Origin: Albidovulum sediminis
GTDB taxonomy: Bacteria > Pseudomonadota > Alphaproteobacteria > Rhodobacterales > Rhodobacteraceae
Direction: 5' to 3'
DNA length: 64,000 bases
NCBI RefSeq assembly: GCF_025380365.1
Contig: NZ_JAOCQF010000001.1
Span: 1,414,245 to 1,478,244 of the forward strand
Position 1 is the stretch's first letter; the number at the start of each line of letters is the position of its first letter. Positions 32,087-41,193 of the stretch are shown piece by piece. The translations under genes were made by a program, and so were the position numbers. Below the pieces are notes generated by a model. That model worked only from the letters and a program-made list of their open reading frames with translations, was not told the origin of the DNA and ran no database searches.

Positions 32087-33093
32087 GCTTTCTCGACATC
32101 ACCCATCTGGAAAAGAGCTTCGGCGCCGTCCGCGTCGTCAAGGACTTCAACCTGTCGGTCGAGAAGGGAGAGTTCATCTCGCTCCTCGGGCCGTCGGGCT
32201 GCGGCAAGACCACCGTGCTGCGCATGGTCGCGGGGTTCGAGGAGCCCTCGTCCGGCGCCATCCGCATCGGTGGCACCGACGTGGTCGGCAAGCGCCCGAA
32301 CCAGCGCAACATCGGCATGGTGTTCCAGGCCTACGCGCTGTTTCCCAACCTGACGGTCGCGGGCAACGTGGGCTTCGGGCTGAAGATCAAGGGCACGCCC
32401 CGAGCCGAGATCGACGCGCGCGTGGCCGAGATGCTGGCGCTGATCGGCCTGCCGGACCTTGGCGGGCGCTACCCGTTCCAGCTGTCGGGTGGCCAGCAGC
32501 AGCGCGTGGCGCTGGCCCGCGCGCTGGCCCCCAAGCCGCAGGTCCTGCTTCTGGACGAGCCGCTGTCGGCCCTTGACGCCAAGGTGCGCGTCAGCTTGCG
32601 CAACGAGATCCGCGCGATCCAGCGCGACCTTGGCATCACCACGATCTTCGTGACCCACGACCAGGAAGAGGCGCTGTCGATCTCCGACCGTATCGTGGTG
32701 ATGAACGGCGGTGTGGCCGATCAGGTGGGCACGCCGTTCGAGATCTACAACCGGCCGAACACCCGTTTCGTCGCCAATTTCGTGGGCCAGCTCAACGTCT
32801 TCCGCGCCGACGCAGGCGGCAGGATCGGCGGGGTGGAGGTCGGCCAGGGCGAATATGCCGCCCGGCCGGAATCGCTGCACCTTGGCCATGCGGAGGGTGC
32901 CGACATCCGCCTTGCCGCGACGGTGGCGGAGGTGCATTTCCTCGGCTCGGTGATCCGCCTTGGCGCCACGGTCGCGGGCGTCGACAAGGGCGTGGCGCTT
33001 GACATCTTCAACCGCCCCGACGCGCCGCCGCCGCAGGTCGGCCAGAAGATCGACCTCAGCCTGTCGTCGCGCGACCTGATCCGGCTGCAATAG
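32083..33093 (+). CDS. ABC transporter ATPase, PotA-like
   Basis: A 336-residue ATPase with Walker [13 protein letters not shown], signature [15 protein letters not shown], Walker [12 protein letters not shown] and a C-terminal TOBE domain (about residues 255-330, with YAARPESLHLG). It ends the four-gene operon and converges on the trimethylamine-dehydrogenase-like gene with 7 bases between them. Confidence 0.9.
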   Translation: MSFLDITHLEKSFGAVRVVKDFNLSVEKGEFISLLGPSGCGKTTVLRMVAGFEEPSSGAIRIGGTDVVGKRPNQRNIGMVFQAYALFPNLTVAGNVGFGLKIKGTPRAEIDARVAEMLALIGLPDLGGRYPFQLSGGQQQRVALARALAPKPQVLLLDEPLSALDAKVRVSLRNEIRAIQRDLGITTIFVTHDQEEALSISDRIVVMNGGVADQVGTPFEIYNRPNTRFVANFVGQLNVFRADAGGRIGGVEVGQGEYAARPESLHLGHAEGADIRLAATVAEVHFLGSVIRLGATVAGVDKGVALDIFNRPDAPPPQVGQKIDLSLSSRDLIRLQ

Positions 33094-33100
33094 CGCCCGA

Positions 33101-35125
33101 TCAGCCGCCGATCACCACCCGCTCGCGCCGGATGATGTCCTCGCCGTCCGGCGCAAGGTAGGCGCGCGCGGCGCGATGGCCGTCATGGACCGCATGCGCG
33201 ATCAGCCCCGGCGCCCGCGCGTCGCCAATCCGTTCGAGCGTCGCAAGCCCCGCGTCCTGCAACGCTGTCCAGAGCCCGTCGCGCGGCTCGCGCGAGGTGA
33301 CGGGAACGAAGCCTTCGCAGGCGATCCGAGAGACCCGCCCGGTAAAGGCGCAGACCAGTTCCGCCGCACCCGGCACCAGTCCGCCGACCGTCGTGGAGGT
33401 GACGATCCGCACCCCCCGCTCCATCAGCCCAGCCTGGATCCCGGCCTGTTCGGTGGTCAGGATCGTCCATTCGGCGGCCACCTTGCCGGCGGTGACAAAG
33501 GTCACCTCCAGCCCCTCGGCGGCGAGCATCCCGGCGATGCCGGCGGCGATGTGATAGCCCTCGTCGTCGAACACCACGACCGGTCCCGCGGGGCGCGCGC
33601 CGCGCAGAATCCGGTCGGGCGTCAGCGTGCGCGGATCCTCATAGCCCGCGACCCCGGTCGGGTGGCTGCGCCCCCGCCCGTCGGCGCGCCAGAGGCTTCC
33701 GGTCGCGACAAGCACATGGCGCACGCCGGTTTCGAGGACCGCCGCGCGATCCATCTCGGAGGCGGGGAAAAGCTCCACGTTGTCCAGCTTGCCGATCTGG
33801 TGCACCCGCCAGTCGCGGACCCGCGCCCATTCGCCCAGCCCCGGCAGCGACGCCTCGAGCGTGACGCGCCCGCCGGGTTCGTTGGCCGCCTCGGCCAGAA
33901 GGACCGGTATGCCGCGCCGCCCCAGCGTCAGCGCCGCCTCGAGCCCCGCGGGGCCTGCGCCCACGACCAGCACCGGGTCGGCCCGGCCGGTCACGGCAGG
34001 GGCCTTTTCGGGGTGCCAGCCGCGCCGCCATTCCTCACCCATCGTCGGGTTCTGGGTGCAGCGGATCGGCGCCCCCAACCCGTCATGCGCGTAGCAGATG
34101 TTGCAGCCGATGCATTCGCGGATGTCGTCCATCCGTCCCTCGCGGATCTTCGCGGGCAGGAACGGGTCGGCGATCGAGGGGCGCGCGGCGCCGACAAGGT
34201 CCAGCACGCCGCGCCGGACCTGCGACAGCATCGTCTCGGGGCTGGTGAAGCGCCCGACGCTGACCACCGGCTTGCCGGTCAGGCCGCGGACATGGGCGAC
34301 ATGGTCTTCCAGCGTCGCCTCGCGCACGAAGCGGGAGGCGCCCATCTCGTGCCCGTAGTCGGGCACCGTCACGTCGAACAGATCGACGAACGCCGCCGCG
34401 CGGGCCAGAAGCGCGGACCGCTCCTCCCGTCCGGCGCCGGATTCGTCATAGACCTCGATCCGCGTGGCCAGCGCCGCCCGGTCGCCCAGCACCTCGCGCG
34501 TGTCCTCCAGGAGTTCGAGGTAAAGCCGCGCCCGCGCCGCCGCGTCGCCGCCGTATTCGTCCGTCCGCCGGTTGGTCGAGGCGTCGAGGAACTGGGTCAC
34601 CAGGTAGGTATGCGCGGCATAGACATAGACGATGTCGAACCCCGCCGCGATCGCGCGCCGCGCCGCCGCGCGGTGCCAGTCGCGCAGGTTGGCGATGTCC
34701 TGCCGGTCCATGCGCCGGCTTTGCCAGGGGTTGAGTTCGACCATCATGCTGTCGGGGGCCAGCGGCGCCTCGCGCGTCAGCACGTTGGAGGACCGCTGCC
34801 CGCCGTGCCAAAGCTCCACCCCCGCCAGCGATCCGTGCGCGTGCACAGCCTCGGTCATCGCCGCAAGGTTTCGCACGTCGCCATCGTCCCAGAGCGAGGC
34901 ATAGGGCGCGTGGGTGTCGTCGGAGCTTGGATGAATGGAGCAGTATTCGGTATTCACCACGCCCCAGCCGCCCTCGGCCTTCACGCCCCGCATGGCGGCC
35001 AGCGTGTGCGGGTGGATGTTGCCCATGCCGGTGCAGTGCGGCACCTGGTAGAAACGGTTCGGCGCGGTGACGGGACCGATCCGCACCGGCTCGAAGAGGA
35101 TGTCGAAACGGGGATCGCGGGTCAT
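33101..35125 (-). CDS. Trimethylamine/dimethylamine dehydrogenase-like flavoprotein
   Basis: A 674-residue OYE-type (beta/alpha)8 FMN domain, [4Fe-4S] site and C-terminal ADP/NAD(P)-binding domains (GAGPAG at 389-394). It follows trimethylamine dehydrogenase closely: NRFYQVPHC with C31 (the cysteine that bonds FMN), NTEYC with Y61, YVYAAH with H172, and the cluster ligands C338, C341, C344 and C356. The substrate bowl differs: the stretch around TMADH Trp264 is three residues shorter with no Trp, and the Trp355 position in the cluster loop is not aromatic. It probably oxidatively demethylates some other secondary or tertiary amine. It follows the MttB-like gene by 12 bases. Confidence 0.87.
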   Translation of the reverse strand: MTRDPRFDILFEPVRIGPVTAPNRFYQVPHCTGMGNIHPHTLAAMRGVKAEGGWGVVNTEYCSIHPSSDDTHAPYASLWDDGDVRNLAAMTEAVHAHGSLAGVELWHGGQRSSNVLTREAPLAPDSMMVELNPWQSRRMDRQDIANLRDWHRAAARRAIAAGFDIVYVYAAHTYLVTQFLDASTNRRTDEYGGDAAARARLYLELLEDTREVLGDRAALATRIEVYDESGAGREERSALLARAAAFVDLFDVTVPDYGHEMGASRFVREATLEDHVAHVRGLTGKPVVSVGRFTSPETMLSQVRRGVLDLVGAARPSIADPFLPAKIREGRMDDIRECIGCNICYAHDGLGAPIRCTQNPTMGEEWRRGWHPEKAPAVTGRADPVLVVGAGPAGLEAALTLGRRGIPVLLAEAANEPGGRVTLEASLPGLGEWARVRDWRVHQIGKLDNVELFPASEMDRAAVLETGVRHVLVATGSLWRADGRGRSHPTGVAGYEDPRTLTPDRILRGARPAGPVVVFDDEGYHIAAGIAGMLAAEGLEVTFVTAGKVAAEWTILTTEQAGIQAGLMERGVRIVTSTTVGGLVPGAAELVCAFTGRVSRIACEGFVPVTSREPRDGLWTALQDAGLATLERIGDARAPGLIAHAVHDGHRAARAYLAPDGEDIIRRERVVIGG

Positions 35126-35137
35126 CGGCTGGCCGTC

Positions 35138-36631
35138 CTATCCGGTTGCGTGGTCTTCGTGGATCGCGCGAAGCCGGGCCAGCAGGTCCGCCGGAAGCGG
35201 CGCCGGCCCCGGCATCGCAAGACGTTCCTTCAGGTCACGGTCGATGCGCTGATAGAGCGTCTCATCCGGCTTGTCCGTCGTCGAAAGCGGTTCGTTCCCG
35301 CCGAAGTAGCGGCTTGCCCAGAGGTTCGTGCGGCAGTGCCGGGCCGTGTGTTCATGGCCGAGCACGGTGCCCGTCAACCCGATCTCGGCCAGAAGGTCGA
35401 GCGCCAGCGTGTCGTCGTTCACCTCGGTCCCCGCCCAGAGTGTGCGCAGCATCCCGGCATATTCGTTGCACAGAAGCAGCGCGTGAAGGGAATAGGTGAT
35501 CCCCTGGTCGAGCGAGCCGAGATAGTCGCAGGTCGCCGGGCGGGTGTGATAGATCTGGCCCATCATCGTGGCGATCTCGAACACCGCGTCCTGGCCGAAG
35601 CGGCGGGCGCGGGCATCGCCGCCCAGCCCGGTGAAGGACGGCAGGCCCAGATGCCGGCGCACCTGGCAGATGAGCTGTTCGCCCAGCATCGTCTGCGGCA
35701 GGTTGCCGATGCCGCCCGTGGCCGGCTCCATGAAATAAGGGTTGGTGGAGCCGATGCAGAAGGCGCCCGGCCGCACCGCCTGCGCCAGTACCATCCCGGC
35801 GAAGTCGGTGGCCAGGCACTGGACCACGGCCCCGGCGGTGGTGATCGGCGCCGAGGCGCCGCCGATGGCAAGCGTTCCGACGCTGACCGGCACGCCGGCG
35901 CGGACGGCCAGGAGCAGTTGCTCCACATGCGAGGCCGCGTAGAACAGCGGCAAGGGCGTGATGATGTGAAGGAAATAGGGCTTGTCGCGCAGCGCCCCTG
36001 CCCCGCCCCGAAGGGCCGAGGCCATGGCAATCGCCGCCTCAAGCGAGCGGGTCCATTCGCAAAGAAATTCCAGCGGCTTGGTGGTGTTTTCCATCATGCA
36101 GAGGAATTCGCCGATCTCGCCCTGAAGGGTTGAATTCGGCACATCCTTGCAGGCCACGCAGACCGCGTCGATGTTGTCGAGCCCCTCGGCCAGACGGGTG
36201 ACGGTCGCAAGATCGGCCCGCGTGCTGTCGCGCGGCTCTCCGGTTTCCTCGTCATAGACCTTGATGCAGGTCATCCCCGGCATGAACCAGGTGTGATCCT
36301 TGTCGATGTCGATCGCCCGCGTACCGTCGCGGTTCCACAGTCGCGTCGACCGGGCACAGCCATCGAGCGCGGCGCGGACGACCGGCGCGGGCATCTTCAC
36401 CACCCCGCCCCCGACCTCGCACCCCGCCCGACGAAGCAGATCATCTGCCTCGGTGCCCGTCTCCATCCGCATGCCGATGGTTTCGAGGAGCGTCAGGGCG
36501 GCGTCGAGGATGCGGCGGACATTTTCGGCGGGCATGGTGTCGTAGGGCCGGCTTGCCGTCGAGTGCGGGCCAGGGGGCGCCGGCGCCAGGCCCTCGGCCG
36601 CGGCGCGCTGTCGGTGAACGGAACGGCGCAT
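35138..36631 (-). CDS. MttB-family trimethylamine methyltransferase homologue (non-pyrrolysine)
   Basis: A 497-residue member of the MttB superfamily (COG5598): GMRMETGTEADDLLRRAGC, TWFMPGMTCIKVYD, GGASAPITTAGAVVQCLA in the barrel and a C-terminal region ending EDHATG. The frame is read through without an internal TAG, so it belongs to the non-pyrrolysine branch, whose characterised members demethylate quaternary amines such as glycine betaine onto a corrinoid protein. No corrinoid protein or corrinoid reductase gene is in the window. It is upstream of the TMADH-like gene, with 130 AT-richer bases ahead of it that may hold a promoter. Confidence 0.86.
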   Translation of the reverse strand: MRRSVHRQRAAAEGLAPAPPGPHSTASRPYDTMPAENVRRILDAALTLLETIGMRMETGTEADDLLRRAGCEVGGGVVKMPAPVVRAALDGCARSTRLWNRDGTRAIDIDKDHTWFMPGMTCIKVYDEETGEPRDSTRADLATVTRLAEGLDNIDAVCVACKDVPNSTLQGEIGEFLCMMENTTKPLEFLCEWTRSLEAAIAMASALRGGAGALRDKPYFLHIITPLPLFYAASHVEQLLLAVRAGVPVSVGTLAIGGASAPITTAGAVVQCLATDFAGMVLAQAVRPGAFCIGSTNPYFMEPATGGIGNLPQTMLGEQLICQVRRHLGLPSFTGLGGDARARRFGQDAVFEIATMMGQIYHTRPATCDYLGSLDQGITYSLHALLLCNEYAGMLRTLWAGTEVNDDTLALDLLAEIGLTGTVLGHEHTARHCRTNLWASRYFGGNEPLSTTDKPDETLYQRIDRDLKERLAMPGPAPLPADLLARLRAIHEDHATG

Positions 36632-36761
36632 GCTTTTCCCTGTCGGTCGCGCAATGGTTGCAATCTGATTAACAGGTCAGTCAATATTTTGCAATCGAGT
36701 CGTGAACCCGCCCCCCAGCCCGCACGCAGGCGAAGGCGGCGGCAGGCGGGCGTGCGTGCCG

Positions 36762-38246
36762 TCAGCGCATCTTCGGATAGGTCGGCGGAAAGACCCGCTC
36801 CAGTTGCGGATGGCCCCAGATCCGGTCGGGATAGCGCGCCAGAAGACGCTCGAACTGCGCCTGCGCGCGGACGCGGGCCGCGCCTTCGTCGAACCCCGCC
36901 ACGACGCCCTCGCGCATCGACAGGCGGCCGTCGACGAACACCGCCTTCGTGACCCGGCCCGTCGCCCCGAAGACAAGCGACTGGATCGGATCGACGGTCG
37001 GGGCGAACCACGGGTCCATCAGGTCGAAGACGGCGATATCGGCCTTCGCGCCGGGGGCGAGGCGGCCAAGGTCGGGCCGGCCCAGTGCGTCGGCGCCGCC
37101 CAGCGTCGCGGCGTCGAAGACCTCGGCGGTGGTCAGGCCGGTGCCGCTGCCCTCGGCTGCACGCCCCATCATCAGCGCGACCGCCATGTTCAGCACCATG
37201 TCCGGCGGGGCGGTATCGGTGCCCATGCCGATGCGGATGCCCATCTCGCGGCAGCGCCGGAACGATCGAAGCATCTCGCCGTCGCGGGCGTAGACCAGCG
37301 GGCAATGCGCGACGACCACGCCGTGATCGGCATAAAGCCGCAGGTCCTCGGGCGTCGCCTCGACCGCGTGGGGGGCGATCAGGCGGTCGTGCAGCAGGCC
37401 GTGGTCAGCGAGCCAGCGCGGCGCGGTCATCCCGTGCAGGCGATGGACCGTCTCGCGCTCCATCCGGCCCTGCGCCATGTGCAGCCGCACCGGCAGGCCA
37501 AGGTCGCGCGCGGCGGCCATGGTGCGCTGCAAGAGGGCAAGAGTGCAGGTCTCCACCCGGTCGGGCGCCAGCATCGGCTGCACCAGCCCCTGCCCTGCCC
37601 CGGCGATCCGCCCGGCGAAATCCAGCGCCGCCTGCAGGCCCGCAAGCCCGCGCGCCTCGTCGAAGCGCGGCTCCAGCACGCCCGGCGCGGTGCAGACCAT
37701 ACCACCCGACCGGTAGGCCGGACCAAGGTAGACGCGCAGCCCCAGATCGGTCGCAGCCTCCGCCGCCGCCTCGAACTCCTCCACGGTCTCGCCCCAGGCG
37801 CGGTAGAAGAGCGAGGCGATGGGAAGCGCGGTGGTGATCCCGTTGCGCAGGAGATGGGCAAAGGCGAAGCGTTTCTGGAATGCCAGGTCCTCGGGCGCGT
37901 ACATCTCGCGCGGGCCGCCTTGCAGGTAATCCTCGGGCCAGACGCGGCCGGTGGCCCAGCCCGGCCCGTAGTCAACGGTCAGAAGCGTGGTGTCGATGTC
38001 CGACAAAGCGTCAAGATCGATGAATCCCGGCGAGATCAGCGCGGCACCCAGATCGATGCGCCGCGCGACCTCGCCCTCGAACCGCGGCCCGACATGAAGG
38101 ATGTCGCCCCCCTCGATCACCACCTCGCCATTTTCAACCAGCCGGTGCCCGCGGCCGTCGTGGCCGACGATCCAGCGCGCGGCCAGCGCGGTGCGCCCCG
38201 CAGCCCGCTGGCCGAGCGTCAGGTCGGCCAGCGTCCGCAGCGTCAT
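36762..38246 (-). CDS. Amidohydrolase-family protein lacking the HxH metal motif
   Basis: A 494-residue protein of the chlorohydrolase/8-oxoguanine deaminase-like amidohydrolase group. The strand-1 motif reads PGFIDLDALSDID where family members have PGF(I/V)xxHxH, so residues 79 and 81 are Asp and Leu. Later ligand positions persist: LRLHMAQG, APHAVEA, VVAHCPLVYARDG and GTDTAPPD. I recall similar proteins in related bacteria, so this may be a real subfamily with an altered metal site. It overlaps the flavin reductase stop by ATGA-type coupling. Substrate unknown. Confidence 0.8.
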   Translation of the reverse strand: MTLRTLADLTLGQRAAGRTALAARWIVGHDGRGHRLVENGEVVIEGGDILHVGPRFEGEVARRIDLGAALISPGFIDLDALSDIDTTLLTVDYGPGWATGRVWPEDYLQGGPREMYAPEDLAFQKRFAFAHLLRNGITTALPIASLFYRAWGETVEEFEAAAEAATDLGLRVYLGPAYRSGGMVCTAPGVLEPRFDEARGLAGLQAALDFAGRIAGAGQGLVQPMLAPDRVETCTLALLQRTMAAARDLGLPVRLHMAQGRMERETVHRLHGMTAPRWLADHGLLHDRLIAPHAVEATPEDLRLYADHGVVVAHCPLVYARDGEMLRSFRRCREMGIRIGMGTDTAPPDMVLNMAVALMMGRAAEGSGTGLTTAEVFDAATLGGADALGRPDLGRLAPGAKADIAVFDLMDPWFAPTVDPIQSLVFGATGRVTKAVFVDGRLSMREGVVAGFDEGAARVRAQAQFERLLARYPDRIWGHPQLERVFPPTYPKMR

Positions 38247-38902
38247 CGGACCACCCCCAGCGCGGGGCCAGCCGACGGCGGCGCGGCCTCGTAGGCCAGC
38301 AGGTGGTCGGGCTTCTTCAACTCGAACTGACGGTCCGAGGTGATGTAGGCGTCGGCATGCAGCCGCGCGATGGGCTGGTAGGTTTCGGGGTTCACGTAGC
38401 GGCCCGCCGCGTCAAGGCACCGGTCCTGCACGTGCATGTGCACCACCTCGCCCACCACCAGCACGCGACGGGGATAGTCGATCAGCCGTTCCACCCGGCA
38501 TTCGAAGGCGCAGGGGCTTTCGGCAATGCGCGACACGGCGATCTTGCGGCAGCCAAGCGCCGTGAAGCCCGCGAAGGCCAGCTCGTCCACCTCGGGGGCG
38601 AAGTTCACGCCGCAGACGATCATCCGTTCGGCGATGGACATGTCCACCATGTTCACGACGAATTCCCCGCTGCGCCGGATATTGGCGACGGTGTCCTTGT
38701 CGTCGCCGTTGGCGCGGGGCTGGATGCCCAGCACCAGGATCGGCGGTTCATGCGCGAAGACGTTGAAAAAGCTCATCGGCGCGGCGTTGTCGCGACCATC
38801 TGCCGAGCGTGTGGTGACCAGCGCGATCGGGCGCGGCCCGACGAAGTTGGTCAGCAGCCGGTAGCGGTCGGGGCCGGGCAGCGTGGTGAAATCGAATTCC
38901 AT
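38243..38902 (-). CDS. Flavin reductase-like domain protein
   Basis: A 219-residue FMN-binding split-barrel protein (DIM6/NTAB family): NFVGPRPIALVTTRSADG near the N-terminus, APMSFFNVFAHEPPILVLG and DTVANIRRSGEFVVNM. Such proteins supply reduced FMN to a monooxygenase or act as small flavoenzymes. No flavin monooxygenase is encoded in the window. It sits between two amidohydrolase genes in the same operon, so a direct role in the pathway is likely. Confidence 0.85.
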   Translation of the reverse strand: MEFDFTTLPGPDRYRLLTNFVGPRPIALVTTRSADGRDNAAPMSFFNVFAHEPPILVLGIQPRANGDDKDTVANIRRSGEFVVNMVDMSIAERMIVCGVNFAPEVDELAFAGFTALGCRKIAVSRIAESPCAFECRVERLIDYPRRVLVVGEVVHMHVQDRCLDAAGRYVNPETYQPIARLHADAYITSDRQFELKKPDHLLAYEAAPPSAGPALGVVR

Positions 38903-38917
38903 CCCGTTTCCTCCCGG

Positions 38918-40078
38918 TCAGCCGGCAACGACCGCGCCGCGGCGGACGACGGTGCGGGCGGCCGGGCGCCGCGCCAGCGCATCCCCCGGCGTGACCGCGT
39001 CCAGAAGGACGAAGTCGGCCCGGTTGCCCGGCTGAAGGCCGTAGCCCGCAAGGCCGATGGCGCGCGCGGCCTGATCGGTGGCGCAGGACAGCGCGCGGCG
39101 GAAATCCTCGTCGGTGTTCCAGTCGAAGCGGAACGCCGCGAGGAAGGCGCGTTCCAGCATGTCGCCGTTGCCCAGGGGCGACCAGGCGTCGCGGATGCCG
39201 TCCGACCCGACGCAGACCGTCACGCCCAGTTCGTGCAACCGCTCGATCGGGGGCACGGCGATGTCGGCGGGGACCGAGCTCATCAGCGAAATGCCAAGAT
39301 CGGCCAGCCGTTTCCCGATACGGTCAAGCTCCGCCTCCGCGATCATGCCCAGGCAATAGGCGTGAGAGATCATCACCCGCCCGGAAAGGCCCGCGGCGGC
39401 GGTGTGATCGGCGATGCGCCGGACCTGCCACGCCCCAAGCTCGCCCTTGTCGTGCAGGTGGATGTCCACCCCCGCGCCGGTTTCGGCGGCCAGATCGAAG
39501 ATGAAGCGCAGCTGCCCCTCCGGGTCGCCGTCGATGCCGGCGGGATCGAGCCCGCCCACCGTTTCCACCCCCATGGCGATGGCCTCGCGCATCAGGTCGG
39601 CGGTGCCGGGGCGGCAGAGCAGACCCTGCTGCGGGAAGGCCACGAACTGCAGGTCGATGCGGTCGGCCCAGGCCTCGCGCAGGCGGAACATGGCCTCGAC
39701 ATGGGCAAGGCCGATGTCGGGCGCCACGTCGATGTGGCTGCGCACGGCGGTGGTGCCCTGTGCCAGCATCCGGCCCAGAAGCCGCCCGGCGCGAACCTCG
39801 GGCGGGGTCGTGTTGGCGCCCAGCACCCGGCGTTCGTTGTCGATGTAGTCCCTCAGCCGCGCGGCGCGGCGGCCGGGCACCCAGTCCTCGCCCCAGAGCG
39901 TCTTGTCGAGGTGGACATGCGGCTCGACGAAGGCCGGAAGCACCAGCCGCCCGCCGCTGTCGATCGCATCCGGGGCGGCGACATCGGGGCCGATCGCCTC
40001 GATCAGCCCGTTCCGGCAGCGGATGGCGGTGGGCCTGCCGTCGAGATCGCGCAGGTTCGCGTAGGTGGTTCCGGTCAT
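38918..40078 (-). CDS. Cytosine deaminase-like amidohydrolase
   Basis: A 386-residue metal-dependent hydrolase of the cytosine deaminase/AtzC group. All ligands are present: H54 and H56 (EPHVHLDK), His in GVDIHLHDKG, His in MISHAYCLG and Asp in GSDGIRDAWSP. It would deaminate or hydrolyse a cyclic amidine or amide. It follows the PotD-like binding-protein gene by 51 bases and precedes the flavin reductase by 15, so it probably acts on the transported compound. Confidence 0.86.
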   Translation of the reverse strand: MTGTTYANLRDLDGRPTAIRCRNGLIEAIGPDVAAPDAIDSGGRLVLPAFVEPHVHLDKTLWGEDWVPGRRAARLRDYIDNERRVLGANTTPPEVRAGRLLGRMLAQGTTAVRSHIDVAPDIGLAHVEAMFRLREAWADRIDLQFVAFPQQGLLCRPGTADLMREAIAMGVETVGGLDPAGIDGDPEGQLRFIFDLAAETGAGVDIHLHDKGELGAWQVRRIADHTAAAGLSGRVMISHAYCLGMIAEAELDRIGKRLADLGISLMSSVPADIAVPPIERLHELGVTVCVGSDGIRDAWSPLGNGDMLERAFLAAFRFDWNTDEDFRRALSCATDQAARAIGLAGYGLQPGNRADFVLLDAVTPGDALARRPAARTVVRRGAVVAG

Positions 40079-40129
40079 TGTCTTCCCCTCTGCGGACGGC
40101 GCGGCGGGTGTCGCCGCGCCGATGCTGGC

Positions 40130-41176
40130 TCAGCCTTTCAGGCGCGTCCAGATGCGGTCCTGCAATTCGCGCGCGGCCGGGCCGCAATCCTGCGTGGCGA
40201 CCAGGCGGCCGGAAAAGGCGTCGGGCATGTTGATCGCCTCCATCCCGCGCCACTGATCGCTGAGGAACTCGTCCGACTTGATCGCGTTGGCGTAGGCGAT
40301 GGCATTAGACACCGCGGCCGCGTTTTCCGGCGCCATCATCCAGTTGATGAAGATCTTCGCGTTCTCCGGATGCGGCGCCGTCACCGGCACGGCGAAGTTG
40401 TCGCGGAACATGGGCGTGCCTTCCACCGGGTAGATGTAGCGGATGGTGTCGCGCTGCGCGGTGGCGCGCGCCGTGGCGCCGTTCCACAGGTGGTGCATCG
40501 CCACCTCGCCCGAGGCCATGCGGTCCACCGTGCTGTCGGCGGAATAGAGCTTCAGCTTCGTCTTCTGCGCCTCAAGCAGTTCCAGGATGCGCTTGGCGTC
40601 GTCGTTGCTTTCGGTGCATTGCGGGATGCCGAGGTAAAGGCTGGCCGCCAGGATCAGCTCGCTCGAGATGTCGAGCGCGGCGATCTTGCCTTCCATCTCC
40701 GGCTGCGGCTCGAAGAAGACCTTCCAGCTCTGTTCCAGCTCCGCGCCCGCGACCTGCGCGCTGTCATAGGCGATGCCGGTCGTGCCCCAGAGATAGGGCG
40801 CGGTATACTGGCGGCCGGGGTCGAAATCGGGGTCGGCGAAGGCCTCCTTCACATGCACGAAGTTCGACAGGCCCGGGGCGTCGATCTTCATGAGGTGCCC
40901 GTCGGCGATCATGCCGGGCACGACGTAGTCGGAGGGCACGATCACGTCATAGGCCGCCCCGCCCGCCTGCAACTTGGCCAGCAGCGTCTCGTTGCTGTCA
41001 TAGCCGTCCAGGATCACCTCGATGCCGGTCTCGTCGGTGAATTTCGCAAGCAGTTCAACCGGATAGTAGTCGGTCCAGTTGTAGAAGTAGAGCACCTTCT
41101 CCGCCTCCTGTGCCGGCGCCGGAAGCGCCAGCGAAAGGCTGAGGAGAGAGGCCGCGATCAAGGGTCTGGAAGGCAT
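40130..41176 (-). CDS. Polyamine-type ABC transporter substrate-binding protein (PotD/PotF-like)
   Basis: A 348-residue periplasmic protein; signal peptide MPSRPLIAASLLSLSLALPA with cleavage near residue 22, then VLYFYNWTDYYPVELLAKF and YDVIVPSDYVV, both hallmarks of PotD/PotF proteins. Start at 41176, 17 bases after the PotC-like gene. The ligand could be a polyamine or another cationic N-compound; the downstream catabolic genes suggest a cyclic or N-methylated one. Confidence 0.9.
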   Translation of the reverse strand: MPSRPLIAASLLSLSLALPAPAQEAEKVLYFYNWTDYYPVELLAKFTDETGIEVILDGYDSNETLLAKLQAGGAAYDVIVPSDYVVPGMIADGHLMKIDAPGLSNFVHVKEAFADPDFDPGRQYTAPYLWGTTGIAYDSAQVAGAELEQSWKVFFEPQPEMEGKIAALDISSELILAASLYLGIPQCTESNDDAKRILELLEAQKTKLKLYSADSTVDRMASGEVAMHHLWNGATARATAQRDTIRYIYPVEGTPMFRDNFAVPVTAPHPENAKIFINWMMAPENAAAVSNAIAYANAIKSDEFLSDQWRGMEAINMPDAFSGRLVATQDCGPAARELQDRIWTRLKG

Positions 41177-41193
41177 GGAACACTCCTGTCGGG

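Noticed and set aside
33176-36133. Very long open frame on the plus strand opposite the TMADH-like and MttB-like genes
   Set aside because: Composition is Arg/Gly/His-rich with no domains. The minus-strand frames show clear catalytic motifs, so this is a GC-driven antisense shadow.
40802-40809. GTATAC core resembling the regulon element
   Set aside because: It lies inside the PotD-like coding region, lacks the AG and TCCT flanks and has no -35 at the right spacing.
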